Part shown: positions 32,017-40,681 of the stretch, in pieces
How positions within the stretch are numbered: position 1 is the stretch's first letter
Layout: every line of letters starts with the position of its first letter
Source of the DNA: Desertimonas flava
GTDB taxonomy: Bacteria; Actinomycetota; Acidimicrobiia; Acidimicrobiales; Ilumatobacteraceae
Length of the DNA stretch: 64,000 bases
NCBI RefSeq assembly: GCF_003426815.1
Contig: NZ_QKYK01000023.1
Span: forward strand, 1 to 64,000
Reading direction: 5' to 3'
The notes under the pieces: generated by a model
The model's database searches: none
Seen by the model: only the letters and a program-made list of their open reading frames with translations
What the model was told of the DNA's origin: nothing
Translations under genes and position numbers: made by a program

Positions 32017-33201
32017 TCAGGCGGTGGAGGCGTAGAGGTTGACGGTCGCCCGGGCGATCGCCGCCCAGGAGTACCGGGTGGCGAGCAGCTCGGCGCCGGC
32101 CTGGCGCATCTCGCCGGCCAGCTCGGGGTCGGACAGGACCATCTCGATGCACGTGGCCAGCTCGTCGGCGTTGCCGGGCTCGAACAGCATCCCGGCTCCG
32201 GTGCCGTCGATCAGCTCGGCGAGCCCACCGGTGCGGGCGGCGATCAGCGGGGCGCCGCCGGCCAGCGCCTCGAGGGCGACGATGCCGAACGGCTCGTAGA
32301 GCGAGGGGATGACCACGCAGCCGGCCCGGTGCACACCGGCCCGCAGGCGCTCGTCGGGGACGAACCCGACGAGCCGCATGATGTCGCTGACGCCCTCGAT
32401 GTCGACCTGGGACTGCAGCTCGGGCAGGTAGCTGCCCCGCCCGGCGACGATGCACTCGATGCCGGGAACCCGCGAGCGGAGCGTGCTCATCGCCTGGGCG
32501 AGCACCTGGAAGCCCTTCTCGTACTGGACGCGGCCCCACGTGAGCACGAGCGGCGCCCGCCCCTGGGCGTGCTCGCCGCCGGCCCACCACGTGGGGTCGA
32601 TGCCGTTGGGGATGCGGTGGACCCGTTCCGGCGCGAGCTCGAACCCGGAGATCACCTCCTGGGCCATGAACTTCGACGAAGCGATCACGTGTCGCGACGT
32701 GTGGGCGATCCACGACTCCACGGCGTGGATCGTGCTCGGCTCGCCCGGTGGCAGGCTGCCGCCGTGCTGGCCGCGGGTGGTGGTGTGGAACGTGGTGACC
32801 AGCGGGACCCCGTACAGCTCGGCGAGCGTCTCGGCCGCCCACGCGACCTCCCAGTTGTGGCCGTGGACGACCTCGGGGATCCACCGGTCGGGCCCGCGGC
32901 CGAGCGCCGTGACGAGCTGGACGAGCTGGTGACACGCCGAGGCCGCCGAGGCCACGTGGAACTCGTCGGGGATCCACGGCAGGTCGATGTTGGCCCGCAG
33001 CACCCGGACGGGGCGGGCGCCGTCAGCGTCGTCGGTGCTCGACGTCGGGAGCAGCTGTTCGGCGGGTGCGCCCTTGTGCCCGACCGTCAGCAGCACCACC
33101 TCGTGGCCCGCCTGTCCCAGCGCCCGGGTGAGCCCGTCCACGTGCGCGCCGGCGCCGCCGGCACGGGGCGGGAAGTCCCAGGCGAGCATCAAAACTCGCA
33201 T
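32017..33201 (-). CDS. GT4 glycosyltransferase, glycogen synthase type
   Basis: 394 residues. GT-B fold: N-terminal MLAWDFPPRAGGAGAHV (glycine loop), HGHNWEVAWAAE, IPNGIDPTWW, and the donor-site EX7E in PSLYEPFGIVALEALAGG. Closest to the actinobacterial GlgA/GlgM group that elongates alpha-1,4-glucan or makes maltose 1-phosphate from ADP-glucose; which of the two cannot be decided from motifs. Cytosolic. Context (phosphorylase, maltodextrin transporter) supports a storage-glucan role. Confidence 0.85.
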   Translation of the reverse strand: MRVLMLAWDFPPRAGGAGAHVDGLTRALGQAGHEVVLLTVGHKGAPAEQLLPTSSTDDADGARPVRVLRANIDLPWIPDEFHVASAASACHQLVQLVTALGRGPDRWIPEVVHGHNWEVAWAAETLAELYGVPLVTTFHTTTRGQHGGSLPPGEPSTIHAVESWIAHTSRHVIASSKFMAQEVISGFELAPERVHRIPNGIDPTWWAGGEHAQGRAPLVLTWGRVQYEKGFQVLAQAMSTLRSRVPGIECIVAGRGSYLPELQSQVDIEGVSDIMRLVGFVPDERLRAGVHRAGCVVIPSLYEPFGIVALEALAGGAPLIAARTGGLAELIDGTGAGMLFEPGNADELATCIEMVLSDPELAGEMRQAGAELLATRYSWAAIARATVNLYASTA

Positions 33202-33294
33202 CGGTCCGGAACCTAGTCGGCCCGCGGCGATGTGTGAGGTCTCGGCCCGCGAGAAGACAGCACGGAGATCCGCACTGCGTCGATTTCAGTCAGC

Positions 33295-34311
33295 TCACGG
33301 ATCGGCGAGCGGGGCCGTCGAGGAGCGGACCACCAGCTCGGGCCGGAAGAGGAACTCCCCGTTGCGGGTCGGCCGTCCGGCGAGGCGGTCGCTGACGATG
33401 TCGGCGGCCGCGTCGCACATCGCCCGGACCGGCTGGCGGATGGTGGTGAGTGGCGGATCGGTGTAGGCCATCAGCGCGGTGTCGTCGTAGCCGGTGACCG
33501 ACCACTGGCGGGGCACCTCGAGGCCGAGGTCGCGTGCGCCGCGGATGGTGCCGAGGGCCACCATGTCGCTGGCCGCGACGGCGGCCGTGGCGCCGCACTC
33601 GAGCAGCCCCTCGACGGCGGCGTGGCCGGCTTCGGCGCTGAAGATCGTCTCGACGACGAGCGACTCGTCGCGATCGATCCCCGCCGCCTTGAGGGCGGCG
33701 CGGTAGCCGGCCACCTTGCGCTGCACCACCGTGTGCCGATGCGGCCCCGACACGAAGCCGATCCGGCGGTGGCCGAGGCTCACCAGGTGGCGTACGGCGA
33801 GGGCGGCCGCGTGGCGGTCGTCGCACGACACGAACGGCGCCACCAAGTCGCGGCGGAAGCCGTTGACGAACGCCATCGTCACGCCCGTGTCGAGGAGATG
33901 CTGATACGGCGCCATGTCGGCGGTGGTGTCGGCGTGGGCGCCCGACACCACGATCATCGCGGCGACGCCGGCCGCGGCGAGGGTCTCCAGCATCTGCGGC
34001 TCCTCCGACGCCGTCCCGCACCTGGCGATCACGCTCGGGTGGTCCTTGCTGGCGAGCCGCGCCGTGAGCAGCTGGGCCATCACGGGGAAGATCGGGTTGT
34101 CGAGGTCGGGCATGAGGATCGCCACCAGGCCGGTGCGCTGGGCGGTCGGCCGGGGCCGCCCGCCGGGCATCGGACCGTCGAGCGCGCGCAGGGCGTCGAG
34201 GACGACCGCCTTCGTCCGGGCGCTGACGTTGGGCCGCTCGTTGAGCACGCGGCTGACCGTCGCCTCGCTGACCCCGGCTCGGGCTGCCACGTCGCGCAGT
34301 CGCACCCGCAT
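33295..34311 (-). CDS. LacI-family regulator of the maltodextrin operon
   Basis: 338 residues. DNA-binding domain at the extreme N-terminus: RLRDVAARAGVSEATVSRVLNERPNVS. The effector domain has IGFVSGPHRHTVVQRKVAGY and VTGYDDTALMAYTDPPLTTIRQP. ATG 34311 is chosen because it places the helix-turn-helix at residue 3; the frame is open to 34401. It is divergent from malE, with LacI-type half-sites in the shared region, so a MalR-like maltodextrin repressor is the natural reading. Confidence 0.88.
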   Translation of the reverse strand: MRVRLRDVAARAGVSEATVSRVLNERPNVSARTKAVVLDALRALDGPMPGGRPRPTAQRTGLVAILMPDLDNPIFPVMAQLLTARLASKDHPSVIARCGTASEEPQMLETLAAAGVAAMIVVSGAHADTTADMAPYQHLLDTGVTMAFVNGFRRDLVAPFVSCDDRHAAALAVRHLVSLGHRRIGFVSGPHRHTVVQRKVAGYRAALKAAGIDRDESLVVETIFSAEAGHAAVEGLLECGATAAVAASDMVALGTIRGARDLGLEVPRQWSVTGYDDTALMAYTDPPLTTIRQPVRAMCDAAADIVSDRLAGRPTRNGEFLFRPELVVRSSTAPLADP

Positions 34312-34342
34312 GACCGCCCACCTTGGCAGTTCTGCGACACCG

Positions 34343-34368
34343 TTGCAAGAATTGCAAGAGTCTTGCCA
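34343..34368. promoter_or_regulatory. Candidate LacI/MalR operator between lacI and malE
   Basis: TTGCAAG occurs at 34343-34349 and 34352-34358, with an inverted CTTGCCA at 34362-34368. TTGCAAG-N3-CTTGCCA is a near-palindrome of LacI-family type in the divergent regulator-transporter gap (34312-34492). Confidence 0.65.
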
Positions 34369-34492
34369 TGGCTGACAGCGGGCTGCCAGAATGCTGTTCA
34401 CGGGCCGGACTGGGGCACATTCCGGCTCCCGGTCGACCGCTCATCCGGGGTCGCCCGTGTCCACGAAGATCCGCTCTATGAATGGGGAATCC

Positions 34493-35866
34493 ATGCGTTC
34501 ACGCAAGAAGCTGGTGGCGGTCGCCGGCGCGCTCGCCGTCGCCGCTCTCGGCACCACCGGCGTCGCCGGCGCGACCACCGCACCACCCGACAGCGAAGCC
34601 GCCGGCACCGAGCCTGCGGGCACCGAGGCCGCCGGCACCGAGGCGGCAGGCACCGAGGCGGCGGGCACCGAGGCGGCAGGCACGGAGGCCCCCGCACCGA
34701 CGGCGCCGCCACGCGGCGACGCCGACCTGGTGATCTGGGCCGACGACACACGCACCCCGATCATCGAGGAGATCGCCGGGCCCTTCGCCGACGAGAACGG
34801 CATCACCGTCGACGTCCTCGAGCTCGAGTTCGGCCAGATCCGCGACCAGCTCTCCCTCAACGCCCCGTCTGGCGAGGGTCCCGACATCATCATCGGCGCC
34901 CACGACTGGCTCGGCGAGCTCGTCGCCAACGGGGTCGTCGAGCCACTCGACGTCAGCGCCGTCGCCGACGGCTTCAACCCGGTCGCCATCGAGGCGTTCA
35001 CCTACGAAGGCCAGACGTACGGTCTGCCCTACGCCGTCGAGAACATCGCCCTCGTCCGCAACACCGATCTGGTGCCCGAGCCGCCGGCGACGTTCGAGGA
35101 GATGATCCAGATCGCCACCGAGTACCACGAGGCCAACCCCGGCTCCGATCACCTCGGTCTCGCCCTGCAGATCGGCCCCGAAGGCGACGCCTACCACCTC
35201 CAGCCGATCCTGTCGGCGTTCGGTGGCTACATCTTCGGCCAGAACGAGGACGGCACGTTCAACCCCGAGGACCTCGGGATCGACTCCGAGGGCGGTCTCG
35301 CCGCCGCCGCGTTCCTGCAGGAGCAGGCCGCGGCCGGTCTCCTCAACGCCGACGTCACCTACGACGCGATGATCGAGGCCTTCGGCTCGGGCCAGGCACC
35401 GTTCGCGATCACCGGGCCGTGGGCGATCAGCCAGGCCGACAACGGCTTCGCGGCCACCGGCGTCCCCTACGCGGTGAGCGCCATCCCGGCGCGTGAGGGC
35501 GGGGAGCCGCCGGCCGTGTTCGTCGGCGTGCAGGGCTTCATGATCTCGTCGTTCTCCGAGCAGAAGGACCTGGCGACCAGCTTCGTGCTCGACTACATGA
35601 GCCAGGAGTCGACGCAGCTGGCGCTGTTCGAGGCCGGCGGTCGTCCGCCGGCGCTGATCTCGGCCGCCGAGCAGGTGGCCGACGACGCCGACATCGCCGG
35701 GTTCAACGAGGCGGCCACGAACGGCATTCCGCAGCCGGCCATTCCCCAGATGAGCGCGGTGTGGAGCGCCCTCGGCCTGGCCGAGGTCAACGTCCTGCGC
35801 GGGGCCGATGGAGCCGCCGAGTTCACGGCAGCGGCCGAGGAGATCCGTTCGCAGATCGCCGGCTGA
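34493..35866 (+). CDS. malE: Maltodextrin ABC transporter substrate-binding protein
   Basis: 457 residues. Signal peptide MRSRKKLVAVAGALAVAALG...AGA, with no lipobox Cys. Then a Glu/Thr/Ala linker with about six repeats of AGTEA (residues ~34-66), replacing the lipid anchor seen in most Gram-positive binding proteins. The mature MalE-like domain follows (LVIWADDTRTPIIEEIA, PFAITGPWAISQ). It captures maltodextrins outside the membrane for MalFG. ATG 34493 follows GGGGA; ATG 34478 is in frame. It is divergent from the LacI gene. No ATPase (MsmX/UgpC-type) is encoded here, so a shared one is presumably used. Confidence 0.9.
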   Translation: MRSRKKLVAVAGALAVAALGTTGVAGATTAPPDSEAAGTEPAGTEAAGTEAAGTEAAGTEAAGTEAPAPTAPPRGDADLVIWADDTRTPIIEEIAGPFADENGITVDVLELEFGQIRDQLSLNAPSGEGPDIIIGAHDWLGELVANGVVEPLDVSAVADGFNPVAIEAFTYEGQTYGLPYAVENIALVRNTDLVPEPPATFEEMIQIATEYHEANPGSDHLGLALQIGPEGDAYHLQPILSAFGGYIFGQNEDGTFNPEDLGIDSEGGLAAAAFLQEQAAAGLLNADVTYDAMIEAFGSGQAPFAITGPWAISQADNGFAATGVPYAVSAIPAREGGEPPAVFVGVQGFMISSFSEQKDLATSFVLDYMSQESTQLALFEAGGRPPALISAAEQVADDADIAGFNEAATNGIPQPAIPQMSAVWSALGLAEVNVLRGADGAAEFTAAAEEIRSQIAG

Positions 35867-35873
35867 TCGCTCG

Positions 35874-37457
35874 ATGAACGGTGGGACCGTGGCGCCCGGG
35901 GCAACCCGGGCGCCCACCCGCTTCGGCGGCTCGGCCCCCGGCTGGATCGCCAAGATCCTCCTCCTCGGCGCCGCCGACGCGCTGGCCGTCCTCGGCCTGA
36001 TCACCTCGATCGGCAACGAGGCCTGGGGCTACGCGACCGTCATGGTCGTCACGCTGGTCGCCCTCAACGTCGTCTACTTGCCGCGGCGGTTCGTACCGAT
36101 GAAGTACCTGCTGCCGGGGGTCTTCTTCCTCGCCATCTTCGGGCTCTACCCGGTCGTCTACACCGTCATCGCGTCCACGACGAACTACGGCACCGGTCAT
36201 GTCCTGAGCCGCGAGCAGGCAATCGAGCAGATCCAGAGCCAGTCGGTGCGGGCCGATCCGGATGCGCCGAGGTTCGACGCCACGCCGATGCGGGGCGACG
36301 ACGGCACGTTCGCCGGCTTCGCGCTCTTCGAACCCGACAGCGGCGTGCTGTATCTCGGGACCGACGAAGGGATCACCGAGATCGACGCCGCCGATGCCAG
36401 CCTCACCACGCTGGTGACCACTGGTCGAACGTTCGTCGAGTCGGCCGCAGGGCTCACCGGCGTCCGCGCCGGCGACGCCAGATCGCTGCCCGGTTACCCG
36501 ACCGGCACGTACGAGATGCCGGCTGATGACGGCGGCGTCTTCACGATCTCGGGTGCACAGGCCGTGCAGTCGACCACGACGCGCGTGTACGACCCCGACG
36601 CTGACACGATCACCGACACCGAGACCGGCGTGGTCTACCGGGAACTCGATGGGTTCTTCGTCGTCGACGACGGCACGCGGCTGTCGCCGGGCTTCCGCAC
36701 GTCGGTCGGCCTCGACAACTACCGCGAGGTGCTCGGTGACGAGGAGTTCCGTGGGCCGTTCCTCCGCGTGTTGGCCTGGAACCTGGGCTTCGCCTTCGGC
36801 TCGGTGGTGCTCACCTTCGCCGTCGGGCTGGGGCTGGCAACCGTGCTCAATGACCCACGACTCAGATCGCGCCGGCACTACCGGTCGCTGCTCATCATCC
36901 CGTACGCCCTGCCCGGCTTCATGACCGCGCTCGTGTGGAAGGGCATGTTGAACGAGACGTTCGGGATCAACCGCTGGCTGCCCTTCGACGTGTCGTGGCA
37001 GTCGCACACCGGGTGGGCGATGGTGTCGCTGTTCCTCGTCAACACGTGGCTCGGCTATCCCTACATGTTCCTCGTCAGCACCGGCGCGCTGCAGAGCATC
37101 CCCACCGACCTCAAGGAGGCGGCACTCGTCGACGGGGCAAGCGGGTTCACGGCGTTCCGCAAGATCACCTTCCCATTGCTGCTCGTCACGGTGAGCCCGC
37201 TGCTCGTCGCCAGCTTCGCCTTCAACTTCAACAACTTCACGATCATCTGGCTCGTCACCGGCGGCAACCCGCGCGCGGTCAGCGAGTCGGCGGGGACGAC
37301 GGACATCCTGCTGTCGTGGGTGTACCGCATCGCTCTCGACGCCAGCCCGCAGCGCCAAGGGCTGGCGGCGACGTTGTCCGTGCTGATCTTCCTGATCGTC
37401 GCCGCCATCTCGGCGGTCGGCTTCAAGTACACGAAGGCCTACGAGGAGGTGCGCTAG
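35874..37457 (+). CDS. malF: Maltodextrin ABC permease MalF with large extracellular loop
   Basis: 527 residues. Three N-terminal membrane segments, then ~165 extracellular residues (about 105-270) before the permease core, an arrangement like the P2 loop of enterobacterial MalF, which contacts the binding protein. The ABC-permease EAA motif is LKEAALVDGASGFTAFRKI. Forms a channel with MalG. ATG 35874 lies 7 bases after the malE stop. Confidence 0.9.
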   Translation: MNGGTVAPGATRAPTRFGGSAPGWIAKILLLGAADALAVLGLITSIGNEAWGYATVMVVTLVALNVVYLPRRFVPMKYLLPGVFFLAIFGLYPVVYTVIASTTNYGTGHVLSREQAIEQIQSQSVRADPDAPRFDATPMRGDDGTFAGFALFEPDSGVLYLGTDEGITEIDAADASLTTLVTTGRTFVESAAGLTGVRAGDARSLPGYPTGTYEMPADDGGVFTISGAQAVQSTTTRVYDPDADTITDTETGVVYRELDGFFVVDDGTRLSPGFRTSVGLDNYREVLGDEEFRGPFLRVLAWNLGFAFGSVVLTFAVGLGLATVLNDPRLRSRRHYRSLLIIPYALPGFMTALVWKGMLNETFGINRWLPFDVSWQSHTGWAMVSLFLVNTWLGYPYMFLVSTGALQSIPTDLKEAALVDGASGFTAFRKITFPLLLVTVSPLLVASFAFNFNNFTIIWLVTGGNPRAVSESAGTTDILLSWVYRIALDASPQRQGLAATLSVLIFLIVAAISAVGFKYTKAYEEVR

Positions 37458-37459
37458 CG

Positions 37460-38359
37460 ATGGCCACCGCGCTCGGCCCGCGCCGCAACAAGATGAAACC
37501 GGCACGCTGGGCGAGAGAGCTCGGCTGGCGTCACGTCGTCGGCGTCGCCGCCCTCGTGTTCGCCCTGTTCCCGGTGTGGTTCGTGGTGATCGCCGCGTTC
37601 TCCGACAGTGCGTCGCTGAGCAACCAGCGGCTGTGGCCCGAGACGTTCACGCTCCGTCAGCTGCGCACGCTGCTCGACTCGTATCCGTTCTGGAGCTGGT
37701 TCCGCAACTCGCTGGTGATCAGCATCGTCACGTCGGCGTGCACCGTGCTGCTCGCCGCCGCTGCGGCGTTCGCCTTCTCACGTCTCCGGTTCCGCGGCCG
37801 GCGCACCGGATTGCTGTCCTTGCTGCTCGTCCAGATGTTCCCGGCGTCGTTGGCGTTCGTCGCGATCTATCTGATGGTGCGCAACCTGCCGAACGCCTTC
37901 CCCGGGCTCGGCAACGGATCGACGGCCACGATCATCCTCTTCTACCTGGGCGGTGCGCTGGGCTCGAACGCCTGGCTCATCAAGGGCTTCTTCGACACGA
38001 TCCCCAAGGAGCTCGACGAGAGCGCACGGATCGACGGGGCCTCCCACGCCCAGGTGTTCTGGCGCATCATCCTGCCCCTGGCGCTGCCGGTGCTCGCCAT
38101 CATCTTCCTCCTGGCCTTCATCTCCGCCCAGGCCGAGTTCCTCGTCGCCTCGGTCGTGCTGTTCGGACAGGACCTCTCGTCGCCGTCGAAGACGGTGGCG
38201 ACCGGCCTCCAGGGCCTGCTCGCCGGGGACCGTTACGACCTGCGCTGGGGACCGTTCGCCATCGGCGCGTTGATCGCCTCGATCCCCGTCGTGTTGTTGT
38301 TCCAGTTCCTCCAGCGTTTCATCGTCGGTGGCATCACAGCTGGTGCCGTGAAGGGATAG
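37460..38359 (+). CDS. malG: Maltodextrin ABC permease MalG
   Basis: 299 residues, six membrane segments. EAA motif: IPKELDESARIDGASHAQVFWRI in two parts (PKELDESARIDGA, then HAQVFWRIILPL). C-terminal VGGITAGAVKG is characteristic of MalG. It partners MalF. It starts 2 bases after malF, so translation is probably coupled. Confidence 0.93.
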   Translation: MATALGPRRNKMKPARWARELGWRHVVGVAALVFALFPVWFVVIAAFSDSASLSNQRLWPETFTLRQLRTLLDSYPFWSWFRNSLVISIVTSACTVLLAAAAAFAFSRLRFRGRRTGLLSLLLVQMFPASLAFVAIYLMVRNLPNAFPGLGNGSTATIILFYLGGALGSNAWLIKGFFDTIPKELDESARIDGASHAQVFWRIILPLALPVLAIIFLLAFISAQAEFLVASVVLFGQDLSSPSKTVATGLQGLLAGDRYDLRWGPFAIGALIASIPVVLLFQFLQRFIVGGITAGAVKG

Positions 38360-38362
38360 TCC

Positions 38363-40234
38363 ATGAGCCTCGCCGCCAACCCGCACCACGACGGGTCCGC
38401 CGCCTACCTCGCCAACGAAGCGCCCGGACTGGGCGAGCGCGTGTCGGTACGGCTGCGGGTGCCGGCGTCGTTCGGCGCCACCGACGTGCACGTGCGCAGC
38501 GTGGCCGACGGCGAGCCGCACTACTCGATGGCGTCGGTCGTCGAGACCGAGCCGGGTGAGGGCGGCGCCGTCTGGTGGGAGGGCGAGGTGCGCGCGGTCA
38601 ACCCGGTCACGCCCTATCGCTTCCTCGTCGAGACGCCGTCGGGCCCCCGCTGGGTCAACGGCCGCGGCACGTCGGCGATCGATGTCGCCGACCGCGACGA
38701 CTTCGTGCTGTCGACCCACGAGCCGCCCCCGGCCTGGCTCGCCGACGCCGTGGCGTATCAAGTGTTCCCCGACCGGTTCGCCCGGTCCCGCGCGTCGCTC
38801 GACGCGCCCGACGTGCCGGTGGACGGCGACTGGCCCATCGAGTCGGACTGGGACGACCCGATCGACCCCGATTGGAAGCAGTCGGTGCGGCAGCTCTATC
38901 GCGGCGACCTCGCCGGCGTGCGGGAACGCCTCGACCACCTGGAACGGCTCGGCGTGAATCTCGTGTACCTGACGCCCGTGTTCCCGGCCCGGTCGAGCCA
39001 TCGCTACGACGCGTCGACGTTCGACGAGGTCGACCCGGTGCTCGGTGGCGACGCTGCCCTCGCTGCTCTCACCGACGCCGCCCACGCCCGCGGCATCCGC
39101 GTGATCGGCGACCTCACGACGAACCACTCCGGTGACCACCACCGCTGGTTCCAGGCGGCGCAGGCCGATGCCAGCTCGCCCGAGGCGTCGTACTACACGT
39201 TCCGCCACCACCCCCACGACTACGTCGCCTGGTTCGACGTGCCCTCCCTCCCGAAGTTCGATCTCCGATCGCCGGCGTTGCGCGATCGTCTCGTCCGCGG
39301 CGCCGACTCGATCGCCGGCCGGTGGCTCCGCGGGCCGTCCGGACCTGACGATCGCCGGCGGCGCGACGCCGGCCTGGACGGCTGGCGGATCGACGTCGCC
39401 AACATGACGGGACGGCTGGGCGAGGTCGACGTCAACCACGACGTCTTCCGCGACGTCCGCGAGACGATGCGGCAGGTGAAGCCCGACGCCTGGCTGGTGG
39501 CCGAGCATTGCTACGACGCCACGACCGATCTCACCGGCGACGGCTGGCACGGCGTGATGGCCTACTCGTGGTTCACCAGGCCGGTGTGGAGCTGGCTGGC
39601 CCGGCCCGACGCCCGCCTGATGGGCGTGCCCGGTCCGCTGCCGCGGATCGGCGGCGACGGCCTCGCCGCGTCGCAGCAGGCGCTCACCGCCGGCGTGCCC
39701 TGGCGCTCGGTGGCGGCGAGCATGACGCTGCTCGCCAGCCACGACACCTCCCGCTTCGCATCGGTGGCCGTGTCCCCAGCCCACCAGCTCGTCGGCATCG
39801 GGCTGCTGCTCACGTCCGTGGGCGTGCCGATGGTGTTCGCCGGCGACGAGGTCGGTGTCACCGGCGCCGACTCCAACCTCGCCCGGGCCCCGTTCCCGTG
39901 GGACGAGTCGCGGTGGGACCGCGGCCTGCTCGACGCCTACCGCGACCTCATCGCCGTCCGCCGGTCGAGCGACGCCCTGCGGCGCGGCGGCCTGCGGTTC
40001 GTCGCCGCTGGGCCCGACTCCCTGGCGTTCGTGCGCGAAACCGCCGACGAGCAGGTGCTGGTGCTGGCCTCGCGTGCCGCCCACGAGCCGTTGCGCGTGC
40101 GCGCGGCGGAGATCGGCCCACACCGCCGCGCCGAGCGCCTCTACGGCGACGGCGACGTGAGGTTCGACGCCTCGACCGGCGCGGTCGAGCTGCCGGGCGC
40201 CGGACCGTCGTTCGCGATCTGGCGCCTCGGCTGA
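38363..40234 (+). CDS. GH13 alpha-glucosidase/neopullulanase-like hydrolase
   Basis: 623 residues. The N-terminal ~110 residues form an immunoglobulin-like starch-binding domain (CBM34-like). GH13 catalytic motifs: DLTTNHSGD (region I), GWRIDVAN with the Asp nucleophile (II), LVAEHCYD with the acid/base Glu (III), LLASHDTSR with the transition-state Asp (IV). There is no signal peptide, so it acts inside the cell on imported maltodextrins or cyclodextrins. It is the last gene of the malEFG operon, 3 bases after malG. Confidence 0.92.
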   Translation: MSLAANPHHDGSAAYLANEAPGLGERVSVRLRVPASFGATDVHVRSVADGEPHYSMASVVETEPGEGGAVWWEGEVRAVNPVTPYRFLVETPSGPRWVNGRGTSAIDVADRDDFVLSTHEPPPAWLADAVAYQVFPDRFARSRASLDAPDVPVDGDWPIESDWDDPIDPDWKQSVRQLYRGDLAGVRERLDHLERLGVNLVYLTPVFPARSSHRYDASTFDEVDPVLGGDAALAALTDAAHARGIRVIGDLTTNHSGDHHRWFQAAQADASSPEASYYTFRHHPHDYVAWFDVPSLPKFDLRSPALRDRLVRGADSIAGRWLRGPSGPDDRRRRDAGLDGWRIDVANMTGRLGEVDVNHDVFRDVRETMRQVKPDAWLVAEHCYDATTDLTGDGWHGVMAYSWFTRPVWSWLARPDARLMGVPGPLPRIGGDGLAASQQALTAGVPWRSVAASMTLLASHDTSRFASVAVSPAHQLVGIGLLLTSVGVPMVFAGDEVGVTGADSNLARAPFPWDESRWDRGLLDAYRDLIAVRRSSDALRRGGLRFVAAGPDSLAFVRETADEQVLVLASRAAHEPLRVRAAEIGPHRRAERLYGDGDVRFDASTGAVELPGAGPSFAIWRLG

Positions 40235-40244
40235 TCCTCAGCCG
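40228..40244. terminator. Bidirectional hairpin containing both stop codons
   Basis: CGGCTGATCCTCAGCCG is a perfect stem (CGGCTGA/TCAGCCG, 3-base loop). Its arms contain the TGA stops of the plus-strand GH13 and the minus-strand PPOX genes. Confidence 0.7.
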
Positions 40245-40630
40245 GTCCGGCCGAGGACGCGGTCGACAGTGATCTCGATGGCCACCCGGTCGGGGCGGTC
40301 GCCGGGCTGGCGGTAGCGGGCGGCGTACCCGGCGACGGCTGCCGCGACGCCGTCGCTGTCGGTGACGAGCCGGGCCGGCCCCTCCAGGGTGAGCCACCGG
40401 CCGCCGTCGACCTGGGACACGGCAGCGCGGCCGCCACGTGCGGCGTTGCGCGCCTTCTGGCTCGGGGCGAACGTGATGACCCGGGCGACGCCGGCCTCCC
40501 GATCGAAGCTGAACCCGACGGCGACCACGTGCGGCGACCCGTCGGCACGCAGGGTGGTGAGTGTGGCGAGGTGGGACTCGGTGAGGAAGGCGAGGTCGGC
40601 GTCGGTGAGGTCGGCAACGGTGCGCGTCAT
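40238..40630 (-). CDS. PPOX-class (F420- or FMN-dependent) oxidoreductase
   Basis: 130 residues. Split-barrel flavin/deazaflavin fold: FLTESHLATLTTLRADGSPHVVAVGFSFD, ITFAPSQKARNAARGGRAAVSQ, WLTLEGPARLV. The pattern resembles mycobacterial Rv1155/Rv2074-type F420-dependent proteins, some of which reduce biliverdin. The cofactor is inferred from family resemblance and the actinobacterial context. Cytosolic dimer expected. It is convergent with the GH13 gene. Confidence 0.85.
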   Translation of the reverse strand: MTRTVADLTDADLAFLTESHLATLTTLRADGSPHVVAVGFSFDREAGVARVITFAPSQKARNAARGGRAAVSQVDGGRWLTLEGPARLVTDSDGVAAAVAGYAARYRQPGDRPDRVAIEITVDRVLGRTG

Positions 40631-40681
40631 CCCGAGATCATGCCGCGCCGGCGGCCGGCCACCGTGTTCGTCACGCCTGCG

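Noticed and set aside
34600-34690. Tandem 15-bp repeats in malE as another gene-end type array
   Set aside because: They are inside the coding frame and simply encode the AGTEA linker; no stop codon is involved.
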